Origin: Acinetobacter geminorum | GTDB taxonomy: Bacteria > Pseudomonadota > Gammaproteobacteria > Pseudomonadales > Moraxellaceae | Direction: 5' to 3' | Length of the DNA: 64,000 nt | Assembly (NCBI RefSeq): GCF_013009345.1 | Contig: NZ_JABELE010000002.1 | Coordinates: forward strand, 124,001-188,000 | In this document: piece after piece, positions 7,960 through 16,935 of the stretch | Layout of the letters: every line of letters begins with the position of its first letter | How positions within the stretch are numbered: position 1 is the first letter of the stretch | Program-made: the position numbers and the translations under genes | Notes under the pieces: model-generated | What the model was told of the DNA's origin: nothing | Databases searched by the model: none | What the model saw: only the letters and a program-made list of their open reading frames with translations

Positions 7960-9834
7960 TTAAAATGCAAAACACGAGCACCCAAGTGCGCCCCAGAAAG
8001 ATTTTTTGTCCTTATCATTTACAGGAATATCAAGCATCCAAGCATGGCTATGCCCATGCATACCACAGCTGCTAGCACATGCACACAAAGCACTTTGTGA
8101 CTGTAATGATTGATTAGAAGGTGCATTACGATTCTCAGATAACCGCCACTGACCACCGAAGCGCTTTACTGGTGACCATGTTGGTGAAGCTGGTGGTAAC
8201 GGCGGATCGTCGTGCTTAAACTCTGCCCCTGCATAGACCACTTTGCCACCTAAGACAGTAAGTACAGACTCAATCCACTGGATATCTTCTGCTTCCACTT
8301 TAAAGTAGTCATCAGACAACACGACCAAGTCAGCGAGTTCCCCTGCTGTTAGTGAACCTTTGACATCTTTTTCACCAGAGAACCAAGCCGAACCTTTGGT
8401 CCAGAGCATAAGCGCTGTTTGGCGATCTAACAGATTTTTTTCATCATAGAGTGGTAAACCACCGACTGTTTTACCAGTACTTAGCCAATACAAACACACC
8501 CAAGGGTTATAAGAGGCAACACGAGTCGCATCTGTGCCCGCACCAACAGGAACACCAAGTTCTAACATTTTCTTAACTGGTGGCGTTGCCTGAGCAGCCT
8601 CGGCACCATAGCGTTTTACGAAAATCTCACCTTGGTAGGCCATACGGTGTTGAATGGCGATACCACCACCCAACGCACCTAAACGTTCAATATTACGCTC
8701 AGATACAGTTTCGGCATGGTCAATAATAAATCGAGTTGCAAAAGGCTGTTTTGAATTTACTTTCTCAAATACATTGAGCAAACGATTAATACTTTCATCA
8801 TAGGTTGCATGAATACGGAATGGCCATTTCTTTTCAGCCAAGTGCTCTACAATAGCTTCTAGTTCACCTTCCATTTTTTCTGGTAAATCTGGACGTGGCT
8901 CATAGAAATCTTCAAAGTCACCCGCTGACCAAGTCAGGTTCTCACCTGCTCCATTCATTCTAAATAACTCATCACCATCGCCTGGGAATGTCATTTCTGT
9001 CCAACGGCGATAGTCATCAAGCTCTTGGCCTGCCTTTTGAGCAAATAGATTGTAAGCAATTCGCACTGTCATTTGATTTTGATCATGCAATTGCTTAATC
9101 ACATCATAATCTTCAGGATAGTTTTGCCCACCGCCACCCGCATCGATTGCAGAAGTAATACCTAATCGGTTCAATTCACGCATGAAATGACGAGTTGAAT
9201 TGACTTGATCTTCAACTGGCAATTTCGGTGCTTTCCCTAAGGTCGAATACAAAATCATAGCCGATGGAGTTGCGAGCAACAGACCCGTTGGCTCACCCTT
9301 TTCATCTCGTACAATCTTGCCGCCGGGCGGGTCTGGTGTGTCTTTATTAAAACCCAAGACATCAAGTGCCGCTCGGTTCAACAAGGCGCTAGCATATAAA
9401 TGTAAAACAAATACTGGAGTATCTGGTGCAGCTTTGTTGATTTCTTCTAAAGTCGGTAAACGCTTTTCGGCAAACTGGAATTCAGTCCAACCACCAACCA
9501 CACGTACCCATTGTGGAGCTGGGGTATTATCTGCTTGTTCTTTGAGTAAGCGTAATGCATCAGCAACGGATGGCACACCTTCCCAGCGCAGCTCCATATT
9601 GTAGTTCAGGCCACCCCGAATAATATGTAGATGGCTGTCATTTAAACCCGGTATAACGCGACGGCCATTTAAGTCTACTACTTTGCTCGTCGCTGTTGCG
9701 AGCTTCATGACATCATCATTCGTACCTGTGCATACGACTTTACCGCCTGCTATGGCAATTGCTTGTACTTCTGGATTTTTTGGATCTAAAGTTGTGATTT
9801 TACCGTTTTTGAGTATGAGATTTATTTCGGTCAT
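7960..9834 (-). CDS. Metal-dependent amidohydrolase, YtcJ-like, with Cys-rich tail
   Basis: 624 aa. The metal-binding HLH motif is in NDSHLHIIRGG near residue 70, and further ligands are HATYDES and DHAETVS in the barrel. Starting at 9834 puts GGAG six bases upstream of the ATG; the longer start would lose this ribosome site. The last 50 residues form an extension with CACASSC, then HGHSH, then a terminal GCSC, unlike the bulk of YtcJ-like enzymes I know. The substrate is unknown; proteins of this type are often called exoenzyme-regulatory or formamidase-like without proof. Operon with XapX downstream; isochorismatase-family gene upstream on the same strand. Confidence 0.85.
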   Translation of the reverse strand: MTEINLILKNGKITTLDPKNPEVQAIAIAGGKVVCTGTNDDVMKLATATSKVVDLNGRRVIPGLNDSHLHIIRGGLNYNMELRWEGVPSVADALRLLKEQADNTPAPQWVRVVGGWTEFQFAEKRLPTLEEINKAAPDTPVFVLHLYASALLNRAALDVLGFNKDTPDPPGGKIVRDEKGEPTGLLLATPSAMILYSTLGKAPKLPVEDQVNSTRHFMRELNRLGITSAIDAGGGGQNYPEDYDVIKQLHDQNQMTVRIAYNLFAQKAGQELDDYRRWTEMTFPGDGDELFRMNGAGENLTWSAGDFEDFYEPRPDLPEKMEGELEAIVEHLAEKKWPFRIHATYDESINRLLNVFEKVNSKQPFATRFIIDHAETVSERNIERLGALGGGIAIQHRMAYQGEIFVKRYGAEAAQATPPVKKMLELGVPVGAGTDATRVASYNPWVCLYWLSTGKTVGGLPLYDEKNLLDRQTALMLWTKGSAWFSGEKDVKGSLTAGELADLVVLSDDYFKVEAEDIQWIESVLTVLGGKVVYAGAEFKHDDPPLPPASPTWSPVKRFGGQWRLSENRNAPSNQSLQSQSALCACASSCGMHGHSHAWMLDIPVNDKDKKSFWGALGCSCFAF

Positions 9835-9941
9835 TCTGAACTCCATTCTTGTGAATTATCGTTCTAAAAATAAAGGCATATCTGTATTAATATCACTTAA
9901 ATATTGAATACTAGACATGCCTTTACCAAATCAGTAGTATT

Positions 9942-10628
9942 TTATTTTGCAGGAACTGGTGCAAGTACTTCGTGTTTTGATGTGGTACGTTCAGGTGCCT
10001 TATGTACCATCGTATAAGCATAATCAACGCCCATACCATAAGCACCAGAATGCTCACGTACAATTGCCATAACTGCATCATAGGTATCACGGTGTGCCCA
10101 ATCACGTTGCCATTCAAGTAATACTTGTTGCCAAGTTACTGGAACAACACCTGCTTGAATCATACGTTGCATAGAATAATCGTGCGCTTCTTTCGATGTA
10201 CCACCAGAAGCATCCGCAACCATATAAATCTCATAATCGCCTTCAAGCATAGCACCAAAAGCAAAAGTGTTATTGCACACTTCAGTCCATAAACCTGAAA
10301 CAATCACTTTCTTACGATTATTTTTTGCAAGTGAATCACGTACTTTTTGGTCATCCCATGAATTCATTGAAGTACGTTCTAATAATGGAGCATCGGGAAA
10401 TACATCTAAAAGCTCAGGATAGGTATGGCCAGAGAAGCTTTCAGTTTCAACCGTAGTAATGGTGACAGGAATATTGAACGTTTTAGCTGCTTTTGCTAAC
10501 CCTACAGTATTATTTTTTAATACTTGGCGGTCTATTGACTGCACACCAAAAGCCATTTGTGGCTGGTGATCAATAAAAATAACCTGACAATTCGTTGGTG
10601 AAAGTTGTTCTAAAAGTGATTTATTCAT
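9942..10628 (-). CDS. Isochorismatase-family cysteine hydrolase (YcaC-like)
   Basis: 228 aa. The triad is visible as D20 in IFIDHQPQM, a Lys in the central region and the Cys of SGLWTEVCNNTFA, in the order of the isochorismatase-like hydrolases. The C-terminal WQRDWAHRDTY segment is typical of YcaC-type octameric hydrolases of unknown substrate. It lies 107 bp upstream of the amidohydrolase on the same strand and is divergent from a LysR gene, so amide or ureide hydrolysis in one pathway is plausible but unproven. Confidence 0.85.
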   Translation of the reverse strand: MNKSLLEQLSPTNCQVIFIDHQPQMAFGVQSIDRQVLKNNTVGLAKAAKTFNIPVTITTVETESFSGHTYPELLDVFPDAPLLERTSMNSWDDQKVRDSLAKNNRKKVIVSGLWTEVCNNTFAFGAMLEGDYEIYMVADASGGTSKEAHDYSMQRMIQAGVVPVTWQQVLLEWQRDWAHRDTYDAVMAIVREHSGAYGMGVDYAYTMVHKAPERTTSKHEVLAPVPAK

Positions 10629-10759
10629 GGGTAAACTCCATTATTCCTTATGAGTAATGCATTAAAATTGCTTACTGGTCATTATCAAAACAGATAAAAA
10701 TGTAAAAGCATAGACAGCAAATCAGCACGAATCTGTATCCTGCATGAATACAATAAAAA

Positions 10760-10796
10760 CAATGATTGCTTTTTAATTTTTATAGTTTAATCATTG
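10760..10796. promoter_or_regulatory. Candidate LysR operator
   Basis: Perfect 8-bp inverted repeat CAATGATT / AATCATTG, 21-base AT-rich spacer, in the divergent promoter region of the hydrolase and the LysR gene. Symmetry and place suggest a LysR binding region. Confidence 0.35.
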
Positions 10797-10825
10797 ATAT
10801 ATATTTTTTTAACTTTCGCTTATCC

Positions 10826-11719
10826 ATGGATCGATTAGACTGTATTTCCACTTTTGTAAGTGTCGTAGAACATGGTAATTTTAGTAGTGCAGCCAGAGCA
10901 CTCGATATCTCTCGTGACTTGGTTGCCAAGCGCGTTTGCTACCTCGAAAATGACCTAAAAACTACACTATTAACCAGAACCACAAGACAGATGAACCTCA
11001 CCTCTTGTGGAGAAAAGTTTTATCAACATAGCAAAGTCATTTTAAGTGAGTTTGAATGGGCTGCCTATGAAATTAACTACAATCAGCAGTACCCTGAAGG
11101 TGAACTCAAGCTCAATACCCCCATGTCTTTTAGCAATATTTTTCTTCAAAATATAATTTCAGACTTTATTGAAAAATACCCTAGTATCAAAATTGATTTA
11201 TTCATGACAGATCAGCTATTAGACATGAATAATAATAATAAATTTGATTTAACCATTCGTGTAGATGGCTCTCCTCCAAATTTGGCAAATAGTAAAATAT
11301 TAAATACCTATCAACGTTACTTATACGCAACGCCTGAGTATTTTAATCAGCATGGATTACCCGCTTCTTTAGAGGAACTCAAAGATCATAAATTTTTAAT
11401 TTATTATCAAGATAGCCGTCATAAGAAGTTGATTTTCCAAAAAGATCAAAAAGAAGTGTCTTTTAATTGTTTCCCTGTGATGACCTGTAATAATGGTGAA
11501 TTATTATTAGATATGTGTCTAAAAGATCACGGTATTGTCTTTCTTCCAGAGTTTATTGCAGAGCCTTACTACAAAGAAGGTAAATTACAGAAATGTTTGG
11601 AAGACTACACCAGTCAGCCGCTTCACTTATATGTCACATGGCCAAACCGTAAGATTTTGTCGAAGAAAGTAAAATTATTTATTGATTTTTTAACACGTCA
11701 AATCGTTCCTATAAAATAA
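10826..11719 (+). CDS. LysR-family regulator
   Basis: 298 aa when started at MDRLDCISTF, the usual LysR opening; the 20-residue upstream extension is hydrophobic and atypical. The helix-turn-helix is at residues about 17-40 (NFSSAARALDISRDLVAKRV), of the subgroup that ends its HTH with LLTRTTRQM. It is divergent from the isochorismatase-family gene and likely controls it, perhaps together with the amidohydrolase and XapX. Effector unknown. Confidence 0.85.
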   Translation: MDRLDCISTFVSVVEHGNFSSAARALDISRDLVAKRVCYLENDLKTTLLTRTTRQMNLTSCGEKFYQHSKVILSEFEWAAYEINYNQQYPEGELKLNTPMSFSNIFLQNIISDFIEKYPSIKIDLFMTDQLLDMNNNNKFDLTIRVDGSPPNLANSKILNTYQRYLYATPEYFNQHGLPASLEELKDHKFLIYYQDSRHKKLIFQKDQKEVSFNCFPVMTCNNGELLLDMCLKDHGIVFLPEFIAEPYYKEGKLQKCLEDYTSQPLHLYVTWPNRKILSKKVKLFIDFLTRQIVPIK

Positions 11720-11726
11720 CCAATCC

Positions 11727-11752
11727 GGGCCTTTTCCATAGGAAATTGGCCC
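11727..11752. terminator. Hairpin between LysR and GntR genes
   Basis: GGGCC and TTTCC pair with GGAAA and GGCCC (small internal bulge), followed by TTGATTTT. It lies between convergent genes; the T-tract is imperfect. Confidence 0.55.
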
Positions 11753-11759
11753 TTGATTT

Positions 11760-12509
11760 TCAGTTAGTTTGAATTGTTTCAATCTTCTTATTTTTAAATA
11801 AATTTAATAAATTTTGTTCTGCTGACGTTGTGCTGTCTTCTTCAATAAATGTGGTCGCGTAGTTTTCTAAATGCTCTTCCATCAATTGAGTTGCTCGTTT
11901 TTCATCACCGTGCTCAATTGCATCTAAAATTGCACGATGTTCATCTGCCGAACAATTATTATGTTTTGGAATTTCATATAACCCAATTAATAACGAAGTT
12001 CTCGCAATAAGTGTCTGCAAATAATTAGTCATGATCGTATTCTGATTTGCTTCAATCAATTTCAAATGAAATTGTCCTGATAGCTTAATCCACTCAGCCC
12101 AATTACCAGCTAATCGCTCTTGCGACTCTTGATCGACTAAGGCTCGAAGCTCACTAAAATCTAAGTGATGAGACTTTTGAGCTAACTTTTTTACAGTGAC
12201 AATTTCAAGCATGCTGCGTGCTTCAAAGACTTCTTTTGTTTCATGAGCACTATGTTTTGCGATGAGTGCCCCACGATTGGGCTGAATTTCGATGACCTTA
12301 TCATGGGCAAGTTTTACGAAAACACGTCTTAACACTCCCCTCGTTACACCGAATGCCTCACATAGGGGTGCTTCAACCAAACGCGCCCCGGGTGTAAGTT
12401 GCCTATTTAAAATGGCATCAACAATAGCGTTATATATATGGTCATCAATTTCATCATTGCTCTTTTCTACGGCTTTTTTTAGTGCATTCGATGGCATTGA
12501 TTTCTCCAT
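11760..12509 (-). CDS. GntR-family regulator, FCD (FadR) subgroup
   Basis: 249 aa. The N-terminal winged helix (residues about 20-85) contains LCEAFGVTRGVLRRVFVKLAHD, and the C-terminal all-helical FCD domain has EARSMLE and the metal/ligand-type histidines in FHLKL and EHRAILDAI. An AGGAGG lies 11 bases before the chosen ATG; a second ATG four codons in has its own GGAG. It is divergent from the NCS1 transporter and racemase, with two perfect palindromes between them, so it most likely represses that pair in response to a hydantoin or ureide. Confidence 0.88.
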   Translation of the reverse strand: MEKSMPSNALKKAVEKSNDEIDDHIYNAIVDAILNRQLTPGARLVEAPLCEAFGVTRGVLRRVFVKLAHDKVIEIQPNRGALIAKHSAHETKEVFEARSMLEIVTVKKLAQKSHHLDFSELRALVDQESQERLAGNWAEWIKLSGQFHLKLIEANQNTIMTNYLQTLIARTSLLIGLYEIPKHNNCSADEHRAILDAIEHGDEKRATQLMEEHLENYATTFIEEDSTTSAEQNLLNLFKNKKIETIQTN

Positions 12510-12794
12510 TTTTGTTAACGCCTCCTCTTTTTAAAACTTTATCTACTAACTGTAGTGTAAGTTTAACTTAACCTTTTGGGAATATTACTCTCATTTCCGC
12601 AGCATCTATGTGCTACTGAACAATTCAAAAATAAACCTTAAAATATCAGCTTATATAACTAAATTTATGTACTTTTTATAAAAATTAATCTCTTCTCATT
12701 TTATAAAACTGTCTCTTTATATCCAAATTCCGTACCAGTTTAAACAATCTCATCAATGCTACCCGCGAATTTGGCACAACTTTTGCTCAATAGA

Positions 12795-12829
12795 ATTGTG
12801 CACAATCAAAATAACACATTGTGCACAAT
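12795..12829. promoter_or_regulatory. Twin GntR-type operators
   Basis: Two identical perfect 12-bp palindromes ATTGTGCACAAT at 12795-12806 and 12818-12829, centres 23 bp apart (about two helical turns). They fit the FCD-type GntR half-site pattern TNGT...ACNA. They lie about 80-110 bp upstream of the NCS1 gene and about 290 bp upstream of the gntR start. Operator role is inferred. Confidence 0.75.
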
Positions 12830-12907
12830 TTTAACTTCTTTCTTTTAGTCAGAGTTTCAAGCTGCTGAAGAACGTGCCCGCCCAACATAGGGAAGTGAGT
12901 GTTCAAG

Positions 12908-14377
12908 ATGAATAATACCGAAGCAATAATTAAACCTTCTTATGATGCAAAGCTAACAAATCAAGACCTAGCTCCTTTAAAAAAGCAAACTTGGGGCGCT
13001 TATAATATTTTTGCCTTTTGGATGTCTGATGTTCATAGTGTCGGCGGTTATGTCATGGCTGGGAGCCTTTTTGCACTTGGGCTCAATAGCTGGCAGGTAC
13101 TTCTCTCTTTACTGATCGGCATTGCCATTGTTCAGTTTTTTACAAACCTGATTGCCAAGTCTAGTCAACAAACTGGCACGCCCTATCCTGTTATTTGCCG
13201 TGCAACCTTCGGTGTGCTTGGTGCAAATATTCCTGCTGTTATTCGTGGGCTTATTGCTGTCGCATGGTATGGCATTCAAACCTATTTGGCCTCAAGTGCA
13301 TTCTTATTGGTCATTTTAAAGTTCTTTCCAGAATGGTCCGTCTATGCCGATGTTTCAAATTACGGCTTTCTTGGGCTTTCCTATTTAGGATGGGTTGGCT
13401 TTATGCTGCTTTGGTTACTGCAAGCGATTGTTTTTTGGTCTGGCATGGACAGCATTCGTAAATTTATTGACTGGGCAGGTCCGGCTGTCTACGTTGTGAT
13501 GTTTGCGATGGCAGTCTGGCTCATATGGAAAGCTGGATGGCAGAATATTGATTTAAACCTAAGTGGTGTTCAATACGACGGTTTTGCGGTTGTACCTGTC
13601 ATGATTGGTGCTATTGCTCTCGTTGTCTCATATTTTTCAGGTCCGATGCTGAATTTTGGTGACTTCTCTCGTTATGGCAAAAGCTTTAACGCGATTAAAA
13701 TGGGCAACTTTCTTGGACTACCAATTAATTTCTTAGGCTTTTCTTTACTTACTGTTGTATGTATTGCGGCAACGCTTCCAGTCTACGGCAAGCTCATTAC
13801 AGACCCTGTCGAGATGGTTGGTAAACTGGATAATACCTTTGTGGTGATTCTAGGTAGTTTGACCTTAATGATTGCCACGATTGGGATTAATATTGTCGCT
13901 AACTTTGTTTCACCTGCCTTTGATTTTTCCAACGTTTCACCGAGCAAAATTAGCTGGCGCATGGGTGGAATGATCGCAGCAGTTGGTTCGATTTTCATTA
14001 CCCCATGGAATTTGTTTAATAATCCTCAAGTGATCCATTACACCATTGATATTTTAGGCGCATTTATCGGTCCACTTTTTGGTATATTGCTCGCCGATTT
14101 TTACCTCATTAAAAAACAAAAAATTGTGGTAGATGATTTATATACCTTAGATACCAAAGGTTCGTATTGGTACAAAAATGGTTATAACCACTCTGCCTTT
14201 TATGCCTTAATTCCTGCTTCATTAATTCCTATTCTCTGCGTACTTTTACCACAACTGTCGGGGCTTGCTAATTTCACATGGTTTATTGGGATGGGATTCG
14301 GTTTTGTCATTTACCGATTTCTTAACCAACCGCTTGCCCATGCTAAATCGGCAATGACTAAGGTAAAAGTACAATGA
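12908..14377 (+). CDS. NCS1-family nucleobase/hydantoin/allantoin symporter
   Basis: 489 aa with about 12 membrane segments. The N-terminal NIFAFWMSDVHSVGGY, the AWYGIQTYLAS segment (Trp and Gln at positions used for ligand contact in the hydantoin transporter Mhp1), and SGPMLNFGDFSRY are NCS1 marks. A GTG three codons upstream is possible; I chose the ATG with GAG seven bases before it. The stop overlaps the racemase start in ATGA, so the pair is coupled. With a hydantoin-type racemase beside it, uptake of a hydantoin or allantoin is the best guess. Confidence 0.9.
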   Translation: MNNTEAIIKPSYDAKLTNQDLAPLKKQTWGAYNIFAFWMSDVHSVGGYVMAGSLFALGLNSWQVLLSLLIGIAIVQFFTNLIAKSSQQTGTPYPVICRATFGVLGANIPAVIRGLIAVAWYGIQTYLASSAFLLVILKFFPEWSVYADVSNYGFLGLSYLGWVGFMLLWLLQAIVFWSGMDSIRKFIDWAGPAVYVVMFAMAVWLIWKAGWQNIDLNLSGVQYDGFAVVPVMIGAIALVVSYFSGPMLNFGDFSRYGKSFNAIKMGNFLGLPINFLGFSLLTVVCIAATLPVYGKLITDPVEMVGKLDNTFVVILGSLTLMIATIGINIVANFVSPAFDFSNVSPSKISWRMGGMIAAVGSIFITPWNLFNNPQVIHYTIDILGAFIGPLFGILLADFYLIKKQKIVVDDLYTLDTKGSYWYKNGYNHSAFYALIPASLIPILCVLLPQLSGLANFTWFIGMGFGFVIYRFLNQPLAHAKSAMTKVKVQ

Positions 14378-15108
14378 AAATTAAAATTATTAATCCTAAT
14401 ACTACTCAAAGCATGACAGACAAAATTGCTGCATCAGCAAAGGTAGTCGCGAGTTCTGGTACTCAAATTATTGCAGTGAGTCCTCAAATGGGCCCTGCAA
14501 CGATTGAAAGTTATTATGATGAAGCCCTAAGTGCCGTAGGTGTGCTGGAGGAAATCTGCCAAGGTGAACAGCAAAATGTAGATGCTTATGTTATTGCCTG
14601 TTTTGGCGACCCTGCGCTTTATGCCGCCCGTGAAATCACTTCGGCACCTGTGATTGGGATTGCCGAAGCAGCCATGCGAACTGCAAGTTATGTCAGTACT
14701 GGTTTTAGTGTGGTGACAACCTTACAACGCACAGTGAATATGAGCTGGCATCTGGCTCATCGCTATGGGGCTACGCCATTTTGCAAAAATGTTCGAGCTT
14801 GTGACATTGCCGTTGAAGAATTGGAGCTTCCTGACTCAGATGCTTATCGAACCATACGAGATGAATGCAAAAAAGCACTCGCTGAAGATAAAAGCGATGC
14901 GATTGTTTTAGGATGTGCAGGTATGAGTGATTTGTGTCTAAAGCTACAAAACGAGTTAGGCGTAATCGTTATTGACGGCGTTGCAGCAGCAGTTAAACAA
15001 GCTGAAATGTTAGTTCAGTTAAATTTAAAAACCAGCAAAGTTGGTGATTGGGCCTCACCTCCTGTAAAGAACTACACAGGCATATTGTCAGGATTTGGAA
15101 TGCGCTAA
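14374..15108 (+). CDS. Hydantoin/allantoin racemase (Asp/Glu racemase superfamily)
   Basis: 244 aa. It opens with IKIINPNTTQSMT, the HyuA/hydantoin-racemase N-terminus, and has the two catalytic cysteines in IACFGDP (near residue 79) and LGCAGMSD (near residue 182). It would interconvert 5-substituted hydantoin or allantoin enantiomers in the cytoplasm. It is coupled by ATGA overlap to the transporter. No hydantoinase or carbamoylase lies immediately next to it, so the downstream steps must be encoded elsewhere, unless the amidohydrolase at 7960-9834 takes part. Confidence 0.88.
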   Translation: MKIKIINPNTTQSMTDKIAASAKVVASSGTQIIAVSPQMGPATIESYYDEALSAVGVLEEICQGEQQNVDAYVIACFGDPALYAAREITSAPVIGIAEAAMRTASYVSTGFSVVTTLQRTVNMSWHLAHRYGATPFCKNVRACDIAVEELELPDSDAYRTIRDECKKALAEDKSDAIVLGCAGMSDLCLKLQNELGVIVIDGVAAAVKQAEMLVQLNLKTSKVGDWASPPVKNYTGILSGFGMR

Positions 15109-15117
15109 AGAGTTAAT

Positions 15118-15157
15118 ATTTCAATTCCAGCTCAAAACTCAGAGTTGGAATTGAAAT
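15118..15157. terminator. Strong hairpin between racemase and tauD
   Basis: A 16-bp stem, ATTTCAATTCCAGCTC with GAGTTGGAATTGAAAT (one G-U), 8-base loop, between convergent genes. It lacks a clear T-tract, so it may act as a 3'-end stabiliser as much as a terminator. Confidence 0.6.
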
Positions 15158-15175
15158 AAAGAATAATTAAAGGAA

Positions 15176-16057
15176 TTAAGCCTCTGCTAACTCTGGCTGT
15201 TGTTCTTCTTTATAAAATGGCACATCGCCATTAATAGTTGCGCGGTGCATAATTCGATGAGCATCTCCGTAATCAAATAATGCTTTATGTTGTGTGCAAC
15301 GGTTATCCCAAATCGCGACGTCACCGTCTTGCCATTTCCAGCGTAAATGAAATTGCTCTTGGGTCGCATGTTCAAACAAGAAATTAAGTAATTGCTCACT
15401 TTCTTGTTCGGGTAACTCATTAATGTGTGTGGTAAAACCCTCACTTACGAACAACAAAGGCTCGCCTGTGACCGGATGGGTACGCACCACTGGATGAACC
15501 ACTGGAGGATTACGCTTAAAGGTTTGTAACAGCTTTTCACGTTCTTCTTCGTTATGAGCAAAACGCTCAAGTGGAAAAGACTTACGAATATCGTGTGTTG
15601 CAGTTAAGCCACGCAATTTTTGCTGTAACTCAAGCGGAAGCCCTTTAAAAGCTGCTGTGTTGCTCGACCACAACGTGTCACCACCTACAGGTGGAATTTT
15701 AATAGCTTGCAACACACAACCTAAAGGTGGAGTTTTACTAAAAGTCACATCTGTGTGCCAAAGTTCATTGTCACGCAAATCTTGTTTCCAACTGTCGAGC
15801 ACCATCACCTCAGGTACATCTTCAATTGAAGGATAAATCGGGTGCACATGCAATGTGCCAAAACTACGGGCCAAGTCTGCTTGTGCTTGTGGTGCTAATT
15901 GTTGCTTTCGAAAAAAAATGACCTGATGATCAAGCAAAGCCTGCTGGATTTGTTGCGTTGTCTGTTCATTTAACGCATTCAAATCAATATCGTGAATAAT
16001 TGCGCCAATGGTAGGCTTGATCACTTCTATATTTAAGTTTGCTACTACTGTATTCAT
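15176..16057 (-). CDS. tauD: Taurine dioxygenase (Fe(II)/2-oxoglutarate dependent)
   Basis: 293 aa. The iron-binding facial triad is visible as HTD in ELWHTDVTF and the distal His in DAHRIMHR, whose Arg binds 2-oxoglutarate. The start MNTVVAN was chosen because the longer frame reads into tauC. TauD oxidises taurine to sulfite and aminoacetaldehyde, giving sulfur under sulfate limitation. It is the last gene of tauABCD; start 8 bp after the tauC stop. Confidence 0.93.
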   Translation of the reverse strand: MNTVVANLNIEVIKPTIGAIIHDIDLNALNEQTTQQIQQALLDHQVIFFRKQQLAPQAQADLARSFGTLHVHPIYPSIEDVPEVMVLDSWKQDLRDNELWHTDVTFSKTPPLGCVLQAIKIPPVGGDTLWSSNTAAFKGLPLELQQKLRGLTATHDIRKSFPLERFAHNEEEREKLLQTFKRNPPVVHPVVRTHPVTGEPLLFVSEGFTTHINELPEQESEQLLNFLFEHATQEQFHLRWKWQDGDVAIWDNRCTQHKALFDYGDAHRIMHRATINGDVPFYKEEQQPELAEA

Positions 16058-16065
16058 CTTCTTTA

Positions 16066-16935
16066 CTACAACTGCTGACCATACCAAGGAGAAAACTGTT
16101 TTTGTAACCAACGTAAAAACAGCTCAAAACTAACTGCGACAATCGCAATCACAATAATGCCCAGAATCACCGTATCGGTAATTAAGAACTGTGCTGCCGA
16201 TTGCACCATAAAACCAATACCACGGTCCGCTGCAACCAACTCTGCTGCAACTAATGTTGACCAACCCACCCCAAGACCAATACGAATACCGGTAATAATA
16301 TGAGGTAAGGCTGTTGGTAAAATGACATGCCAAAAGACTTGTGACTGACTTGCCCCTAGCGACAATGCTGCACGTTCACGATTAAGCTGATGGCTTAACA
16401 CACCATGCGCACTACTAATAATGACAGGCGCCAAAATCGAGAAGAAAATCAAAAGTACTTTTGTGGTTTCACCAATACCGAACCAAATAACAAGTAACGG
16501 CAAATAAGCTAACGGCGGAATTGGTCGTAGCAATTCAACCAAAGGATCTAGAACAGCACGAACCCATTTGTTCAGCCCCATCCACAAACCCAGCGGAACA
16601 CCAATCACCACGGCAGCAATCAAAGCTAAAAATACACGAGAAATGCTGGCTGCCAAATGTTGCCACAAAGTTGCTTTCATAAAGCCTTCTTGGCTGACCG
16701 ATATAAATTTTTGCCAGACTGCCTGTGGACTCGGTAAAAACAGTTCAGGTACAACATGCAAAGCAGTAATGAGGAACCAGAGTGCAACTACACTTCCCAC
16801 ACTGATTATGCTGACCGCCAAAGTACGATGCTTCTCAAAGAATGACGATAGAAAAGAAGCACTTTCTGTTTGTACATCTGGCTTAATTTTTAGCTCTGCC
16901 TTGTCATATTCATAGACGTTATCTTTAGTGTTCAT
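16066..16935 (-). CDS. tauC: Taurine/sulfonate ABC transporter permease
   Basis: 289 aa with six predicted membrane segments after a 35-residue cytoplasmic lead. The coupling (EAA-type) loop is ERAALSLGASQSQVFWHVILPTALPHI, typical of SsuC/TauC permeases. It overlaps the tauB stop by 4 bp (ATGA). It forms the transmembrane path for taurine with TauA and TauB. Confidence 0.92.
   Translation of the reverse strand: MNTKDNVYEYDKAELKIKPDVQTESASFLSSFFEKHRTLAVSIISVGSVVALWFLITALHVVPELFLPSPQAVWQKFISVSQEGFMKATLWQHLAASISRVFLALIAAVVIGVPLGLWMGLNKWVRAVLDPLVELLRPIPPLAYLPLLVIWFGIGETTKVLLIFFSILAPVIISSAHGVLSHQLNRERAALSLGASQSQVFWHVILPTALPHIITGIRIGLGVGWSTLVAAELVAADRGIGFMVQSAAQFLITDTVILGIIVIAIVAVSFELFLRWLQKQFSPWYGQQL

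Noticed and set aside
15118..15157. Long hairpin as a remnant of a mobile repeat
   Set aside because: It lies exactly between convergent stops and is best explained as a shared 3' end.
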